Shown here: piece by piece, positions 12,302 to 25,475 of the stretch
How positions within the stretch are numbered: the stretch's first letter is position 1
How the letters are laid out: every line of letters begins with the position of its first letter
Source of the DNA: Icerya purchasi
Taxonomy: Eukaryota; Arthropoda; Insecta; Hemiptera; Monophlebidae
DNA length: 64,000 bases
Assembly: GCA_039619475.1 (NCBI GenBank)
Contig: CM077115.1
Span: 505,507,352 to 505,571,351 of the forward strand
Reading direction: 5' to 3'
Notes under the pieces: model-generated
What the model saw: the letters and a program-made list of their open reading frames with translations, nothing else
Databases searched by the model: none
What the model was told of the DNA's origin: nothing
Program-made: the position numbers and the translations under genes

Positions 12302-12885
12302 CATTTATTTATACTGGTGTTCACCCCTATTGGTCAAAATTCGACCATAATTATTATTAAAAATTTGAGGAAAACATTTATGAATATTTCCAAAAATTTC
12401 TTTTTCTATTCTTATACATTCGTTCATTGTGTACATCTGAGACTTCTCTATATGTATTTACAATGCATAACAGTTCAGTACCATTAGAATATTGAATAAA
12501 AAATAAATTCAATAAAATAACAGTAAATCACAATTTTTAAAAAGTCCTTATTTATTGATATTAAATGATATCTTAAGATTTAGTATACTGTTAAAAAAAA
12601 ATAATAATAATTATTAAGAAAAATTAAAACATTTTAATAAGATCAGATTTATTAGCTATAATAAGCGATTTCATTTTTCATTTTTTGTATTAATTTTTTT
12701 TTATTTAAATAAGAAAAAAAAAACAAAACTGTTTTCAAAATTTTTTTACCGATAATACTAAAGATCGTCAATAACTACTAAACCAAACAAAAAAAAAAAA
12801 AAGAAAAAACAAAATCGGCTAATAAACAGAAGAGAAAAATAGTTAGTGAACTGTTTTGTCTTTGCCTATTTATATTATATATAGA
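12302..12885 (+). repeat. Unclassified dispersed repeat, right half, direct copy
   Basis: It matches 36318-36890 in the same orientation, with shared stretches such as GATATTAAATGATATCTTAA and GAACTGTTTTGTCTTTGCCT. Similarity stops sharply at about 12885, where GAGAGAAAGAAAG follows. There is no coding potential beyond chance frames. Confidence 0.9.
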
Positions 12886-15800
12886 GAGAAAGAAAGATAT
12901 TGCAGAAAGTTTAATTAATTTAATTAAAAATTTGATATTTCACGAATTCTTTGAAGTTTTGCATGATGGTGTCGTGCAAATCCGCGTAATGTGTAATTTT
13001 TTGCTGCTTCTGTGACTTAATCTCGTAAAAAGAAGTCATCACAATGAGGTGTGAAGGTCGCCGCACGAGCAAGTCGGTCAAAAGCAATATTGAAATATTT
13101 CCGACTTCTTCTTATGTAACGTCGCTTTAATGATCTAAAGAGAGAGAAATTCAATGACTTATATGGATGAGATCCGCAGGGATGTTTGTGGTAGGTAGTC
13201 ATCTGTCTGCCGAAATAGCGGAGATGTTACAATATGTTTTATGATTTTTTAAAATCCTCTGCACTTGCAAAAAGTCCCATATTATAATCGATTTTCTTAA
13301 TTTTTTCATATATTAATGTAATTCCAGCGAGTGAGTTAATTAATTCCGGTGTTCATTTGGTATAACCGGCTAGTTAATTTGTTTCTTACTATTCACCGTA
13401 TCGGGACATTATCGGGATTTAGTATACCGGACAGTTTAAGGTTTTTTTTTTTTATTTTATTTTTGTGACTGTTTTTAAACAATGAGTTTTCAAATTGCAT
13501 TACTATTTAAACAAAGTGTCTTCTTCTTTTGTTACCTGAAGAATCCGCCTGTGTTTATTTCACACTTTGTCGAAGATAACTCCGTTCAAAGAAACAGTTG
13601 CCGCCGATTAGATAATACCAGGCTTAATTGGTGGGCGCTGCTTGTGTATCATGTCAAAGCCAGTTATGTTATGTTCTTCTTGGGCTTGGTGCCGGTCGTA
13701 GAGAAATAATAATTTTGACCGGGTCAATTGAGTGTGTGTTATGATTATCTCTTAGCGGTGACGACAAGCGTGCTAAAAAAGCAAATAAAATCGATATCTT
13801 TATTGTTTTCAGCTACTAGATCGTCATTAACACGTACATATTACAACCGTGACTCTACGCTAATGACGTTGAACAATGCGCTCTATTCTCTAGTTGTTCT
13901 TCAGCACTCGTCCGTGTATCGCTTCTGTTAGTAATTTATCGTGCTGCTTATTATTGCCTTAGCGGACCAGTTCGCCAAAAAATTAAAGAAAAAAGAAAAT
14001 GGTCTAGTTAACAAATAGTTCTGTGACACAATGCAAAGAAAATAATTTCAAAAAAATAAAAATTCAGCGCTAATCCAATCGTCGAAAATATTAGCGCGTA
14101 TAATTATAACGGAAATTATAATTCATTATTAAAATACGCTCTATAGGCTAAAGAGAATAGACGTGTACAGGAAAATGTTACCCAAACTAGGAGCGGTTTA
14201 TGTAGCCCATTCAACATTGATTGAATTTAGCCGTTACACGTGACATTTATGTGCTTTTTCTTCTCCCATGATGATTACTTTCTAATATTTCGTTTCTTAT
14301 TGGTCGAATATCGTCAAAGTTGGTCCCCGTTATAATAAAGTTCGTAATTTTATTGTACTCTCGTTTCTAAAAAAAAAAAAACTGTTAAACAAAAGCAGTT
14401 GATATCTAATGCCGTTCAATAAATCGCTTGAAAAGTCTCATCGATTTTCAAAAATATATTTTATCAATCTGATTTTATCGTCAATATTATGTCGAAGGAT
14501 TTTGACGAAAAAAAAACACGAGTCTGCTCTAGGGGAAAAAACAAAAAAAAACAAAAAATCATTTATTCGGTCGATGCGTGTAAAAATTCTCTACAGATAT
14601 ACGCCAAAATTACAGGAGCCTTGCGAACTCGGTAATGCATACCGATTACGCAGACTTACCAGAGTCCTAATAAAAAAACCTTATTTTTGTTACGTAAACT
14701 CCATATTACAAGACCTCTTTGAAATACCTCTTTTTGTTCGCAATGCGTCGTTTCCACCCTATTCTTTGTTGGAATGCTTTCCGGAATGTTTCTTTGAGAA
14801 TTCTTCCTGGAACACTTGATGAATGTTCTAGCGAATGTTTTTAATAGAGTTTTTGGAAACCGATAAAAGCCTGAATTACGAAGAGCGGGGTACTTCTCCT
14901 TAGGACTGGCTGACAAGCAAAGACGCTAATGGCACAACATGCAATTTTTTGGTATTTTCTCGGCTGCTCGAGTCTTTTTTGAGACACATACCATCTCTTG
15001 AAAACATATTAAGTCCTACTATTTATGGCGCACAACCCGCTATTCCCCGTAATCGATTGCTTCGCGAAGAACGAATAAAATTCCAACATCAATTTCGAGT
15101 AGGAATGCACTTTTTGTTTTTTGATCAGAGCGTGCCCTGGTTTCCAGTCCCATAGTTTCCGATCGTATGCGATGCCGGGGTCTGGCTATTATTTAGACAT
15201 CAGTGTGAACTGAAGCTTTTGATGCAAGCCAAGTTTTTCGATGAAAATTACGCGGAATGATGTCGACTTCTTCGGTATCCCATAGTCCGAAAATTCGGAA
15301 GGCGGTATTCGAATCATTCTCAGTTGAAGATTGGAAACGCTCAGAACTGCTTATGACGGCTTCTCACGCATGTGCACATCCATACGGCAGCAAAATCGTT
15401 TCGGCTTAAAAGTTTTCGTCAATTTCTCGGAATAAGGCTTCACACGAACTACAAAATCGTTCGTTTTGTTCGTTTTTTTTTTTTGATGGTCGAGCAATAA
15501 AATCGAATGTGGCCAGCACGAAAAGGTGATCTTATCAGAAAAAGGATGTCATCTAAGCTCGATAAGAAGCAAGCCGGTTTCTCTTCGTATTTCAAATTCC
15601 GGATAGGCAGACGATAAGAGCTCGAACAATTTTTTTCGCTTTTGAACATTTTAGGTCTGTAGTCTTCTAATAGTAACGTTGTTATCATTTTACTCACACT
15701 TTTATTCCTCCACCAAATTTTTTTAATATGCGCATCTTCACGATATATTTTTTTTTCTTTATATTTTCAATATTTCTTAAAACTCCCGAAGAACTCGATG

Positions 15801-16339
15801 ATTGTTTTTCGCTGAAATTATGATGTGTTGTTCTCAAATCGATCGGCTCGATCTAAATTATTTGCCACTTTTTCTTTATAGTTGTGATTGCACGATGTAA
15901 CAGATAATTTACGCTAATTGCTTTACGATTTTTTTTAACATTTACCTCTTCCGAAAATCGTGAAAGTGAAGCATGAATTTATTACGCCGTTATTCGTAAT
16001 ATTATAAATAAAAAAAATCCATCGTACACATCTTTATGCTACACAATTTATACTTTGACATATACGATCTCACAAACAGGAGCACCCTAGTTTAGTTATC
16101 GATTCGATTTAAACTAATAAAGATTATACAAAATTTAAGAATTGCTCGTCAACTTGTGTAAAACACGCACAATATCCAGAATTACAGTTTGAAACAAAAC
16201 TATTCATCGGGTCCTACTCCTTATAGTGCCCACTCCATTCTTGCACTCCCCTCTCTCAATATAGTTCCTTTGTTGGCCTTGTTTATCTCCTCAATTTCTA
16301 ATCTTTTCCTTATATAAGGTACATTTCCTTGCGTTGGGT
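12886..16339. other. Unannotated unique DNA
   Basis: I see no recognisable gene, RNA gene or transposon domain. The frame at 14409-14819 (136 codons) and its minus-strand partner have no family signature and atypical low-complexity Lys runs. The segment at about 14880-15450 is less AT-rich than its surroundings but encodes nothing I recognise. Confidence 0.4.
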
Positions 16340-16389
16340 AAGTTCCACTGTTGACGTGCCCAAAAAAAAAAAAAAAAAAAAAAAAAAAA
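16340..16389 (+). mobile_element. SINE 3' tail remnant with 28-nt poly(A)
   Basis: The sequence CCACTGTTGACGTGCCC is followed by 28 A residues (16362-16389). The same 3' end, ending in TTGAC(G)nnCCC plus an A-run, is found in reverse orientation at the SINE copies near 18.6, 24.2 and 47.7 kb. No tRNA-like head is visible upstream, so this is a 5'-truncated or decayed copy. Confidence 0.55.
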
Positions 16390-16782
16390 GAAGCGTCAAT
16401 ATTTCAAACCAGAGTGGTGGAGGTTTTTTTTATTTTTATTATTTTTTTTTTTTCATTATTTATTTTATATGTTATTAATAAAATTACAAGTGATTATTTT
16501 CGGGGAAGAGACATGTACCAAAGGTTTTCTCTCTCCATATCACATTTCAAAATAATCTTAAAATATAATTTACTTTTAAATAGCTATATTTCCTTTTGAA
16601 TATAATCGGCATCGGCGCACCCAGGATTTGTCTCAGGAGGGGGCCAAAATAGTAGCATATGGGAAAATATAAAGCCGGAGGTCGAACATGTTTGGTATAT
16701 CTATATTTATTTTTATGTAAAATGTGTTATTTAAAAACACTTTATATTTTTATCGAATTTTTACTGTCAAAAATTTTGCCAT
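16390..16782. other. T-rich and unassigned repeat-like sequence
   Basis: It contains long T runs (16426-16454). Near 16611-16646 is a CGCACCCAGGATTTGTCTC segment followed by GGAGGGGGCC, which has the look of a dispersed-repeat end and may be the 3' part of the adjacent minus-strand LINE. No gene. Confidence 0.35.
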
Positions 16783-17115
16783 TTAACAGTGTTCGTTTAT
16801 TCTCCCTGGAGGGAGCTGCAGCCCCGTAGCATCCCCCTTGGGTGCTCCAATGATGATCGCTATATACTTTATGGTAATTTGAGTTGTTTTTTCGTCGTCG
16901 AACCAATGTCCATTGTGCTTATCGCTGATATTGAAATCCGCCCTTATTTGTTCAAATTCTTCGCACTTTAAAAACATTGAATGTGGTGAATCAGTTTCTT
17001 TTTCACATTCTCTGTATGTTTCGTTCCTCGTTATCCTCATTTTCTTCCGAATGTAGCAAAATTTCCGTCTCCCGGATAAGAACTGAGAAATGTAAAAATT
17101 CGGGGAATCAAATAA
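16783..17115 (-). pseudogene. R1-like LINE C-terminal fragment
   Basis: One minus-strand frame is open for about 110 codons. It encodes ISQFLSGRRKFCYIRKK followed by YRECEKETDSPHSMFLKC. This matches the ORF2 C-terminus of R1-like LINEs: a TQ-LTGHG-F--Y block, then a Cys-x2-Glu/Cys...DSPEH-x4-C zinc-finger-like motif. The usual first Cys pair is reduced to C and E, and GHG has become GRR, so the copy is degenerate. The rest of the ORF is missing. R1-clade placement is from the motif order only. Confidence 0.72.
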
Positions 17116-18569
17116 TTATTTTCTAGTCTATTTCTTATATGTTTGGTAACATTCTAAATGTACATCTTCCTGTTTGTTCCAAATCATATTTTTGTTTCCA
17201 CTGATCTATATTATATACGTTTTATTTTTGATTATTTTTCTGCTCAATGTTCCCAAATTTTACCTCTTTTATTTCATTTATCATAAGTGTAAGTTTGCCG
17301 GCATTATAAAGTGATAGAGGTTAAATTTTGCTCGGGATATTTTAAAAATAAAAATGGCAAAAATATAAATTTTGAAATTAAGCCTTACAGAAGGCCAAAA
17401 AAAAATATCATCGCGCAATCTTAAAACCCGCTTTTGCCATCTTTGTTTTCTTTCGGTACGACGGAGGATCATAACTAAATTAGTCAAGAAATTGCAGAGG
17501 TAAATTATGTTGGAGTTACGAAATTGAGGAAATAAAAGAGAAGCTAACAGAGGAATAGAAAGAGAGCAAGAAGGTGGCTCGCAAGATTGGAGTAAAAGAG
17601 ATATTTAGATAGAACGTGATTCGCACCGTGGCGGGTGAAATTTAAGAGGACAACGAAAAAAATCATACCTACGGAGGGGTAAAATCGAATTTAAAATCAA
17701 TTCTCTAATCCAAGCTGTAGAAAACGTTAATCATTCGATATCGGAAAAAGACCCCGCGATAGAGACAGAGCTAACTCGCTATTTAGAAATACCGGCCGTA
17801 ACCGAATCATTTATGTCTTTTAGCGTGCTTTGCGTCAAGAACGGATTTAAAAAGGTTCGAATTTTTCAACGGAACGAAGATAGGGCGAGAAAGAAGGATT
17901 TTCGGCAGAAATGAAAAACGATCGCCAGGATGGGACGGCGAGAAAAGCGGAAGGGTTCGGAGGAGCAAGCTGGAAGTGCGATAAAAGGTTTCGTGCCTAG
18001 TCGCTTCGTTAATTGAACGGTTTAACGTGTAATGATGGCGGTGGCACTGAGTCACGCCCGTGATTCAAAACTACTTTATCAATAGCGGCTAATCATCACG
18101 CAAGTCGATTCCATTCATGACGACCGGGCTAAATTAATCGCTTCTGTCTGACTGCTGATGATGACCCAAAAATGGCTAATGCCGTATTTGGCCGTCTATT
18201 ATCAGTTCGCTATCTTCTTATCAAATTTGCCCGTATTGATTTTTCTTCTTATGCCGAAGCGACCTTCTCATTTTATTTTACAATATTAAGTTCGCGCCTC
18301 GCCTCTAAAGCGCGCTTTCGAACGTATCGAAAGAAAAGTTAAACATCAGCGCGTGTACTTGTGATCAACGTAGGAATCAAACGCGAACGCTGCAACTTTG
18401 GGAGTTTCCTAGAAAGTGCCGCGAAATATTACTCTTTCTGATGCATCGTAGGTGAGATTGGAAGGAGTATTTTTGATGAGAACGAAAACTTTTAAAAAAG
18501 CCGACTTAAGGCGGGAAATGACTCAAATTTTTGGTTTATGTCGGTGTAAGCTTTTTTTTGAAAGGTCTA
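17116..18569. other. Unannotated stretch
   Basis: No recognisable coding exon or transposon. The purine-rich segment at 17510-17800 translates on the + strand to charged, stop-interrupted peptide and could be decayed LINE ORF1-like sequence, but I cannot support that. The stretch at 17800-18450 is CpG-richer and unique. Confidence 0.4.
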
Positions 18570-18716
18570 TTTTTTTTATTTTTATTTTTTTTTTTTTTTT
18601 GGGCGCGTCAATTATGGATATTGTGAAATTTTTGAACAGTGCGCGGCAACGGGAATCGAACCAGGTCCTAATCAAGCGAATAATCACAAAATCAACTCTG
18701 CTACGATAGCTGGCTT
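18570..18716 (-). mobile_element. tRNA-derived SINE, copy 1
   Basis: On the minus strand the copy reads tRNA-like head, short body and A-tail (T-run at 18570-18600 on the + strand). The head has a perfect RNA polymerase III B box, GGTTCGATTCC (complement of 18649-18665), preceded at tRNA-like distance by an A-box-like GCTATCGTAGCAGAG. The 3' end is ATTGACGCGCCC directly before the A-tail. The length of about 120 bases plus tail fits a simple tRNA SINE. Confidence 0.8.
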
Positions 18717-21700
18717 GGATCTATTTCGATATTTTATTCCCCTTTTTTTTTATTTAAAGAAGAAAAAAAAAAATCTATTTCGATTAGAACGCTATTTTGC
18801 ATAAAAGTTAAAAACTGGCGCTGACAACAATTTACAAGGTTATTGTATCAGATAATGTTATCAGTGCTCTGGTAGGTACAATGAACCGATAGATTTTGCT
18901 TTTTCTGAGATATCAGTTCGGTTGTTGCTGAGGATTTTCCTCGCGGTTGTTCTTAATTAACCTATTTTTTCATCTTCCGTCGCACTAACTTCCGTTCTTT
19001 ACCCCAGCTCCATTATATCTTCCTTACGTCGGTGCGTATTTCGTCTGTTTACTTATTTTTGCGACTCCCCTTTGCACCGTGTTAATCTAGAACGCACTTT
19101 TGAGACCGCACTCTTTTTCGTTGTTTCGTTTTCTTTTTGTTTTTTGTTTTTTTTTGTTTTTTTTTTGAGCACATTCCTTTACACATTATTATTCGTGATT
19201 CCTTAAATATTTCCCTACTGCTTAACGTGTGTGCTGTACATTCTTTTCCAATCGTGCTCTGACTCTTCTCGGCTTCTTCATTGCCTCCAAAATAACCGAT
19301 TGTAATTTTGGTCGAGCACCGCTTGGCGAGGTTTACACATTTTCCCGGAATGGAAACAAGAATAGCCCGGATTGGACGACGGGACTTCAAGGGCACTGGC
19401 GAGCGAATCCTTGCCATATAAATTCAACTTCAACGAAGTCTCTGCGGTTGGAACTGACTAGAGTAAAAATATGATAACTTTAGAGAGACTCTTTTAAAGT
19501 TTTGTTATCAAATCGACGTCTAAATGTTCGGTAAAAAATTAGTCCGTAGAAAGCGCGAGTTTCAAATTAAAAACGAAAACAAAAAAAAACGCGATTACGA
19601 CCGATATTAAGGGATGATCCTAAAACGGGGTTGCCTACCGAAATGAGATATAGCAGAACTTGACACCGTTGAACGATGATAATGCAATTTTTTCCTCGTC
19701 TGTGGTTGGATTTTTTGGGGAAATATTCTATTCTTAAATAAGAAATGAGAGAAAACCGTGAACATGTTTTACGGTTTAGTGGTTTAATTCAACAAAATCT
19801 CCCCCGCGTATTATTAGAATGTTGTTCATAGCTGATAAGCAGTGTTTCACTAATTGTAAATAAAAATTTTATCTTCGAAATGCTTAAACACTTTGTCAGT
19901 TTTTATCAGGAACTAAAAGAATTATTATTTCGTAGAAACGGATTAGATTGGTCTGATAGTCTCTTCCGTAATAAAACTTTTTCATTCAGTGGCTAACGTG
20001 ACAAAACACGGAGCGCCGATACGCAGATGTGTTGTTTTACTGCTCTAGTAGTAGCAGAAATGGGTTATTATTCAGAATAATTCCTAAATAGGAGCTGCCT
20101 TAACTTCGCAATCCCCGACGCCCTGTCAAGGGTATGGGACTAACTTTACTGTACTTTTTCAGGTCAACGTTGAAATCTGCAATCGTTTTTTGTTTTTGTA
20201 CTATTGAGAGGCGGTTCGACGACAGAATGAGACAATTCAGAATGGCTGCTTGGCTTTTTCAGTGCACTTTGTTCTTTTTTGACGTATGTTTTCTAATCAC
20301 AGTTTAAAATTTCATCCATCAAGCGAAAGTGAAAAGTGTGACGAAAAATGTCACAAAATATGATACGATTGCAAGCAACCGACGTTTTTTCAATATAACC
20401 AGCAAACAATGACAATTTATTCAGCCTAAAAAATATATTGAATGATTGAATTTTAGTGGCCGGTGTTTCGAATTATAAATAGAGAAAGAACCTGTGAACC
20501 ATTATGTTCTCTGTTACTTTGTGCGTAAATACTGCGGCAGTAGCGCAGGTCCATGTAGACGCGTACAGCGAGTTTTTGTGTTTCTTTTTCATTTTTTTCA
20601 ATTATCTTCGATAAATGCAAATTCGCGGTTTTGATGATTGTGTTTAGTTAAAACACACCCAGCGTCCCCAGTCAGGGAAATCTCGAAACCTCTTTACGTC
20701 ATTAAAACGTGTTTCTTTCTATTGTTGTTGTTTTTGTCTATATTTCTATAGTTACTCGAGATATTTATTATAGTTGGGCCGAGATGAATAATCTTCAAAT
20801 TGAAGTTCTTCTCGTAAAATAAACATTGATTAGAAAAAGAAAAAGAAAAAAAAAAAAGGATTACTGTTTTTAATTTGTAACGATGTTAATAAAAAGGCTT
20901 ATTAGAAAATATACCGGGAAAATAAAGATGCCTTCTTGGTTGTTGAATTTTCTACGTTAAAAAATTCACATTCTCATCTTTAGTCTGAAAAAATTTGAAA
21001 TGAGAAACGTGTTCGCGTTAAAAATAAGCCTCGATTATGGCCGAGGATTTTAAAATGAAATAAAAAAAAAAGGAGAAAAAGGGAACTTGGTAATCGTCTG
21101 AAAAAATTTGAAGAAACAGTGCACGGAGGACTTCTGTTGCAGTCTGACGAATTAATTAATAATTTTGTCTGTTGATCATGCGTGCGGCACACGGAGGGTT
21201 CTTCGTTCGCGACAGATGTCTTTTTACTTTTCTTGTTAGAATATCTGGCGATGTAAGAAGAGTCGGTTGGCGATAAGCTGCCACTGCGACGCTAAATTAT
21301 AAGAAGTTTAAATAAATTTTAAAATATGAAAATCGAAATGAACTAAGAGAAATACCAGAGATCTGAATTAATCGTTCGTAATATCATAAAGAACGGTAAT
21401 AATGTGATAAAGAACGCAATCAAAAATACTGATGATCGTGTTAAATCTATTGTGAAAGTGCTCTTGTCTAGAATTTAAAAGTGACAAACAAGTTCTAAAC
21501 TTTTAATGGTTTCTATCACCGTACGTTCCTTGATAACACCGGTGTTGAAAAATATTTAGAAATTCAAAAACTCGCTGGAATTTCGCAGCTGTATTGAAAG
21601 ATAAGTATTTTGAAATAACTCGCTGGAATGTTCCAGTCGTATGCGGAACAAAAAAAAAGAGGCAGCTTCGAAACAGAGATTTTTCGCGCAGTCTAGAACG

Positions 21701-22451
21701 GTGAAAATCAATAGAACATAGATGTTCGGGCTATAAACCGCAATGCCCGTAACAGAATGAGCTTTAGCGTTTAATATTTTTCAAAGAGATGATCATCCAG
21801 CGTGCTGTGAAGGAATGCTCAAACTTTCGCAAATCACGTTTCTCTTTCAATTGCAATTTTTCCTTTAATGTTGTTTACGTTTGCGTATAGCGAAAGAGAA
21901 TCGATAATCGATAGTGTTTCACCTTTGTAGTAAAATGAAGCGAAATTTAAAACTATAAATGAAATTATCGAGTGTATTATACTTGTCGTTCCACTTCTGC
22001 TACGCGGACAGAGGAATAAAGGAATAAAAAATAATCGGTACGCGCGCTTCTAAAAGGAAATTTTAATAAATATCCCTAACACGGCACCGAAAGTAACGCA
22101 GCGCTGGAACCGGCTTTCGCCTATCATCTCGTTATCATTCCTCACGTTCGGCAAAAGGTTTTGTCGGTTGTTTGTTGTTTTCTTAAAGCGCAGACATAAT
22201 ATTTTTAGGCGGCTGCTATTAATATTATTTAGTCTCTTCTTCCTTTTTCTTCCTCCGTCAAATCTGTTCAGATTAAACTGACAAATCAACCACCTTAGAA
22301 CTTTTAATCTTAAGAAGAATTTTAGTTTCGGCGGAACGCAACGGGGTATCAAATGGGGTTATGTTCTAATTAACAGGATGTAATCATTCTGCTCGGATAA
22401 GTTTTGTGCCAGTCATAGTGCATAATTATCATCAGTATTATTATACTTATC
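18717..22451. other. Unannotated unique DNA
   Basis: No gene or transposon domain recognised in 3.7 kb. A 13-base sequence AACTCGCTGGAAT occurs twice 48 bases apart near 21569 and 21617. Short open frames show no family signatures. Confidence 0.4.
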
Positions 22452-22480
22452 ATTATTATTATTATTATTATTATTATTAA
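22452..22480. repeat. (ATT)n microsatellite
   Basis: About nine to ten ATT units in uninterrupted series. Confidence 0.95.
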
Positions 22481-24180
22481 AGGTATCATCGTTGTAGCCT
22501 TTCGAGTATCTTCTGATGACTAAAACTCGTCTATAGTAGGCGCATAGTAAAAAGAGCGCTGATGTGGTCTAACGGTTATACTCGGTGCATTGTATTCACG
22601 TGTCGTACATGGCTTTGTCTTTCCTGTGTAGCAACGGGCTTACCGTTCTACACCAAATATCACTGCCGTTCCGGAAATGGCAGATTTTTTGTTCGACTAC
22701 TGTGGAATACTGCTCCCATCGAACGGACACATTAAAAATAACTCGACGCCACGAACGAAAACAACCCCGCGTACTTCCGCCTTTTCCTTACTTTTCTGAG
22801 CTGAGTTCACGGCGGGCTTCAGAAGTAATAAATTGTGCACTTTCTTTGAAAGAAATTTTCAAGTTCGAAGCATTTACCGCGTTAAATATTTCTCAATTTA
22901 CTGAATGAAAAAAATAAAGGAAAAGTTGTTCATTTTTCTCATTTTTACATATTTCCCCTTTTCATCGCATTCTTTTGATCTTTAATTTGCCTTGTTATAT
23001 CTTGAAATGAGCATAATTACCCCTTAACTCCCTCCCACCCACCCACCCACCCACCCTCTAGGGTTGGAAAACAATCGCATTTGTTTCGAAGGTACGTATT
23101 TTTACACTTCGATAAGTTTAAATATTTTTGCTTTAATGCGATGTCGGTCCTTATTACTTGGAGAAAGGGAAATGGATTAAATTAGGAGTTTGAGAAAATT
23201 CACAGGCCGTGATACTTTGGGAGACATTTTGAATTTTTATGCTTGTCAGACACCATTTTCTTTTTCTTATTTAAAACTCGTACATTTATTTACTAGAGTT
23301 ACGAAAGACAAGATTTCTAGCAAAAGTGTGTAGATTTTTATAAATTCCACCGAAATTTTGATGATTCTACGAAATACTTTCTAGAAAATTCTTGTCAGCA
23401 CCAGCAAACGTTAAAATGGACGTCAATAGAAAGACAAGTTCTCATTGTCGATTCTTGTTACGCAGTCTGAATCGACCGAAAGAAGATTACTGCACACTCC
23501 ATTAACCGGCGCTCGGAGGAATTGTTGAATTCTTCGACCGGCTTTTCTCGAAACTTCATCTTGATGACACGGTGATGAAAAATTTAAGTTGAGCCAATTT
23601 TAATTAGCGAATCTGATGCCAGTCATGTTTTTATTTTAAATGTCCTCATCTTACCTCAGAGCCTTTTTCCTCCTCGGCTTTCGTAATCTTTCTTACTCCG
23701 TGCGATGCTTCTTTTGTTCGTTAGTCCGCTTATCTCGTTCCGGTTTTAGCTTCTTCTATTTATTCTCAAATACTCGTTTTAAGTGACTGGATAAGCTTAA
23801 GAAGGCGCGAGAAAAAAATTAATGGGAAAAATGTAATACTCAAAACAAAAAAAGAAATTGCTGCTTGCGTTTTAAAGCATTCGTTTTGAACGTTACTTAA
23901 GTAGAGACAAATTTAAGTTTTTGGATTATGGTATTGCAGAGGAATGCTTAAAATTTCACGAACAAGGTACAAAGACAGAAAACTGGAACTAACACAAAAC
24001 CGCAGAGAACTGACGAAACAACAAGATCGATTAATCCGCCGCTCTCGCAGTGTGAAACAACCCGCGCCAGGAAGTCCCCTGAACAACCATGTTGCCCATT
24101 AACCATATGAATTAGAAGATATGAAACGGAAAATATCTCGCACCAAATTCAGTTTTAATATGCGATTATTAATAATAAAA
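22481..24180. other. Unannotated unique DNA with a CCCA repeat
   Basis: No gene seen. A short (CCCA)n tract of about five units lies at 23033-23056. The GATGTGGTCTAACGGTTA string near 22560 looks tRNA-like but has no matching B box. Confidence 0.45.
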
Positions 24181-24306
24181 AAATAATAATTTTTTTTTTG
24201 AGGGGGGGGGGCGTCAACTATGGAACTCAGCGCAAGTAAAATGTTTGTAAATTTCAGGCAGTGGGGTTCGAACCAGACCACTAACTACGCCACAGTAGCT
24301 GGTTGC
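24181..24306 (-). mobile_element. tRNA-derived SINE, copy 2
   Basis: On the minus strand the head carries an A-box-like TGGCGTAGTTAG and a perfect B box GGTTCGAACCC (complement near 24264-24276), about 30 bases apart as in a tRNA gene. A body with CGCTGAGTTCC and TAGTTGACGC follows, then a C-run and A-tail (T-run at 24191-24199). The body motif CGCTGAGTTC is shared with the copy at 47.7 kb, so these are one family. Confidence 0.83.
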
Positions 24307-25198
24307 GATTATTAACATGCATCTGATCTTCGTCAACTTGTAATGGTTGATATTAGGCTATTGCTCTTAAATGATCAAAAAAACAAATACAAAAAAAAAA
24401 AAAAAACAACACATTAAACTCTTTTTATTTTAGGGGAAAATTTATGTCCTTATCGCGATGTGACGCGATATATTTTTAAAAAATAGACGGTTACTCGAAT
24501 TCTCTCATAAAAAAGTGCTCCTTATAAATATGAAAGAAAGAAAAAAAAAAATTCTAATTTTTGCTTATATAGTGTAATGGGGGGTCTAAAATCATTGAAA
24601 GCTTGCTTACGTAATACTTGAACGCCATGAAGAAATTTTCCTAATAATCAAAACGACACACTTTGATTCGAGCTCTGAAAAATATTAAATATTTAAAGCT
24701 TTCACAGTGATTACTCATAATAAAGAAATTTTCCGAAACAGCTGTATTTTTTTAAAAAGATATTTTATTAATGTTTACTCTGAAAAATATTTTTAACGTT
24801 TTTCTTTCTTTTCTTTTTCGCTGTCACTTTTTGGCGCGAAAATTGGTAATGATCACATAGGAGAGGGGTACATTGTAAAAACAAAAAAGCACCGCGTCGT
24901 TATGGGAGTTCAAAAAACACAATACACGCGGGAGATTGTAAGATTAACGATTAATGCACTCACCACGATGTCGCTGAGTCGTCGACGATTAACAACTCTG
25001 CCGACTGAGATGGAAGCTGTTTGCGCATGGTCTCATTGTTGTTCAGAGTTTCTCGAGCGTACCTTTTAAACGCATAACGGTCATAAATTTTATTAGTACA
25101 AATGTGGTAACTGGCGTGATGGCCTGGTACCCTAATAATTCGTCTCTCTGCCTAGATAATCCCAGTAAGGATTTAAAAGGAACCGCTTCGATCATCGA

Positions 25199-25199
<1 letters not shown>
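24307..25199. other. Unannotated AT-rich DNA
   Basis: A-runs and AT-rich unique sequence. No gene or repeat family recognised. Confidence 0.45.
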
Positions 25200-25244
<45 letters not shown>

Positions 25245-25246
25245 TT
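25200..25246. repeat. (TTA)n microsatellite
   Basis: About fifteen TTA/ATT units. Confidence 0.95.
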
Positions 25247-25433
25247 TTCGGAGAGAGTGTAATTAGTTATTTTCTACATACTTGCAGAGCGGTATTTACA
25301 AATAATTTTTAATTTGAGTAGAGCTTATAAGGAGAGGAGCCGGGAACTATTAATTGGCAGAGTCTGCAGACGAGTGGCCCACTCGAATCTCGAGGATTCC
25401 GTTTTATTATTTAATCGGAGCCAGCGTATTTTA

Positions 25434-25475
25434 TTTTTTTTTTTTTTTTTTTTTTTTAATGCGCGCCAACGATAA
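25434..25475 (-). mobile_element. Possible LINE/SINE 3' tail remnant
   Basis: A 24-base T-run (25434-25457) is followed by AATGCGCGCCAACG. This resembles the GGGCGCGCCAGCG that follows the T-runs of the minus-strand LINE 3' ends at 58.75 and 59.64 kb. Read on the minus strand it would be a 3' end plus A-tail. The matched part is only about a dozen bases, so it is tentative. Confidence 0.35.

Noticed and set aside
14409..14819. 136-codon + strand frame
   Set aside because: Lys-rich low-complexity segments, no family resemblance, and an overlapping minus-strand frame; likely chance.
14880..15450. Less AT-rich stretch that looked like a decayed transposase on the minus strand
   Set aside because: Translations in all frames showed no mariner, Tigger or other transposase motif.
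22452..22480. Short regular repeats as possible CRISPR arrays
   Set aside because: They are simple trinucleotide repeats without spacers, in a eukaryotic sequence.
22558..22610. tRNA/SINE-like A box (GTGGTCTAACGGTTA)
   Set aside because: No B box at a tRNA-like distance downstream.
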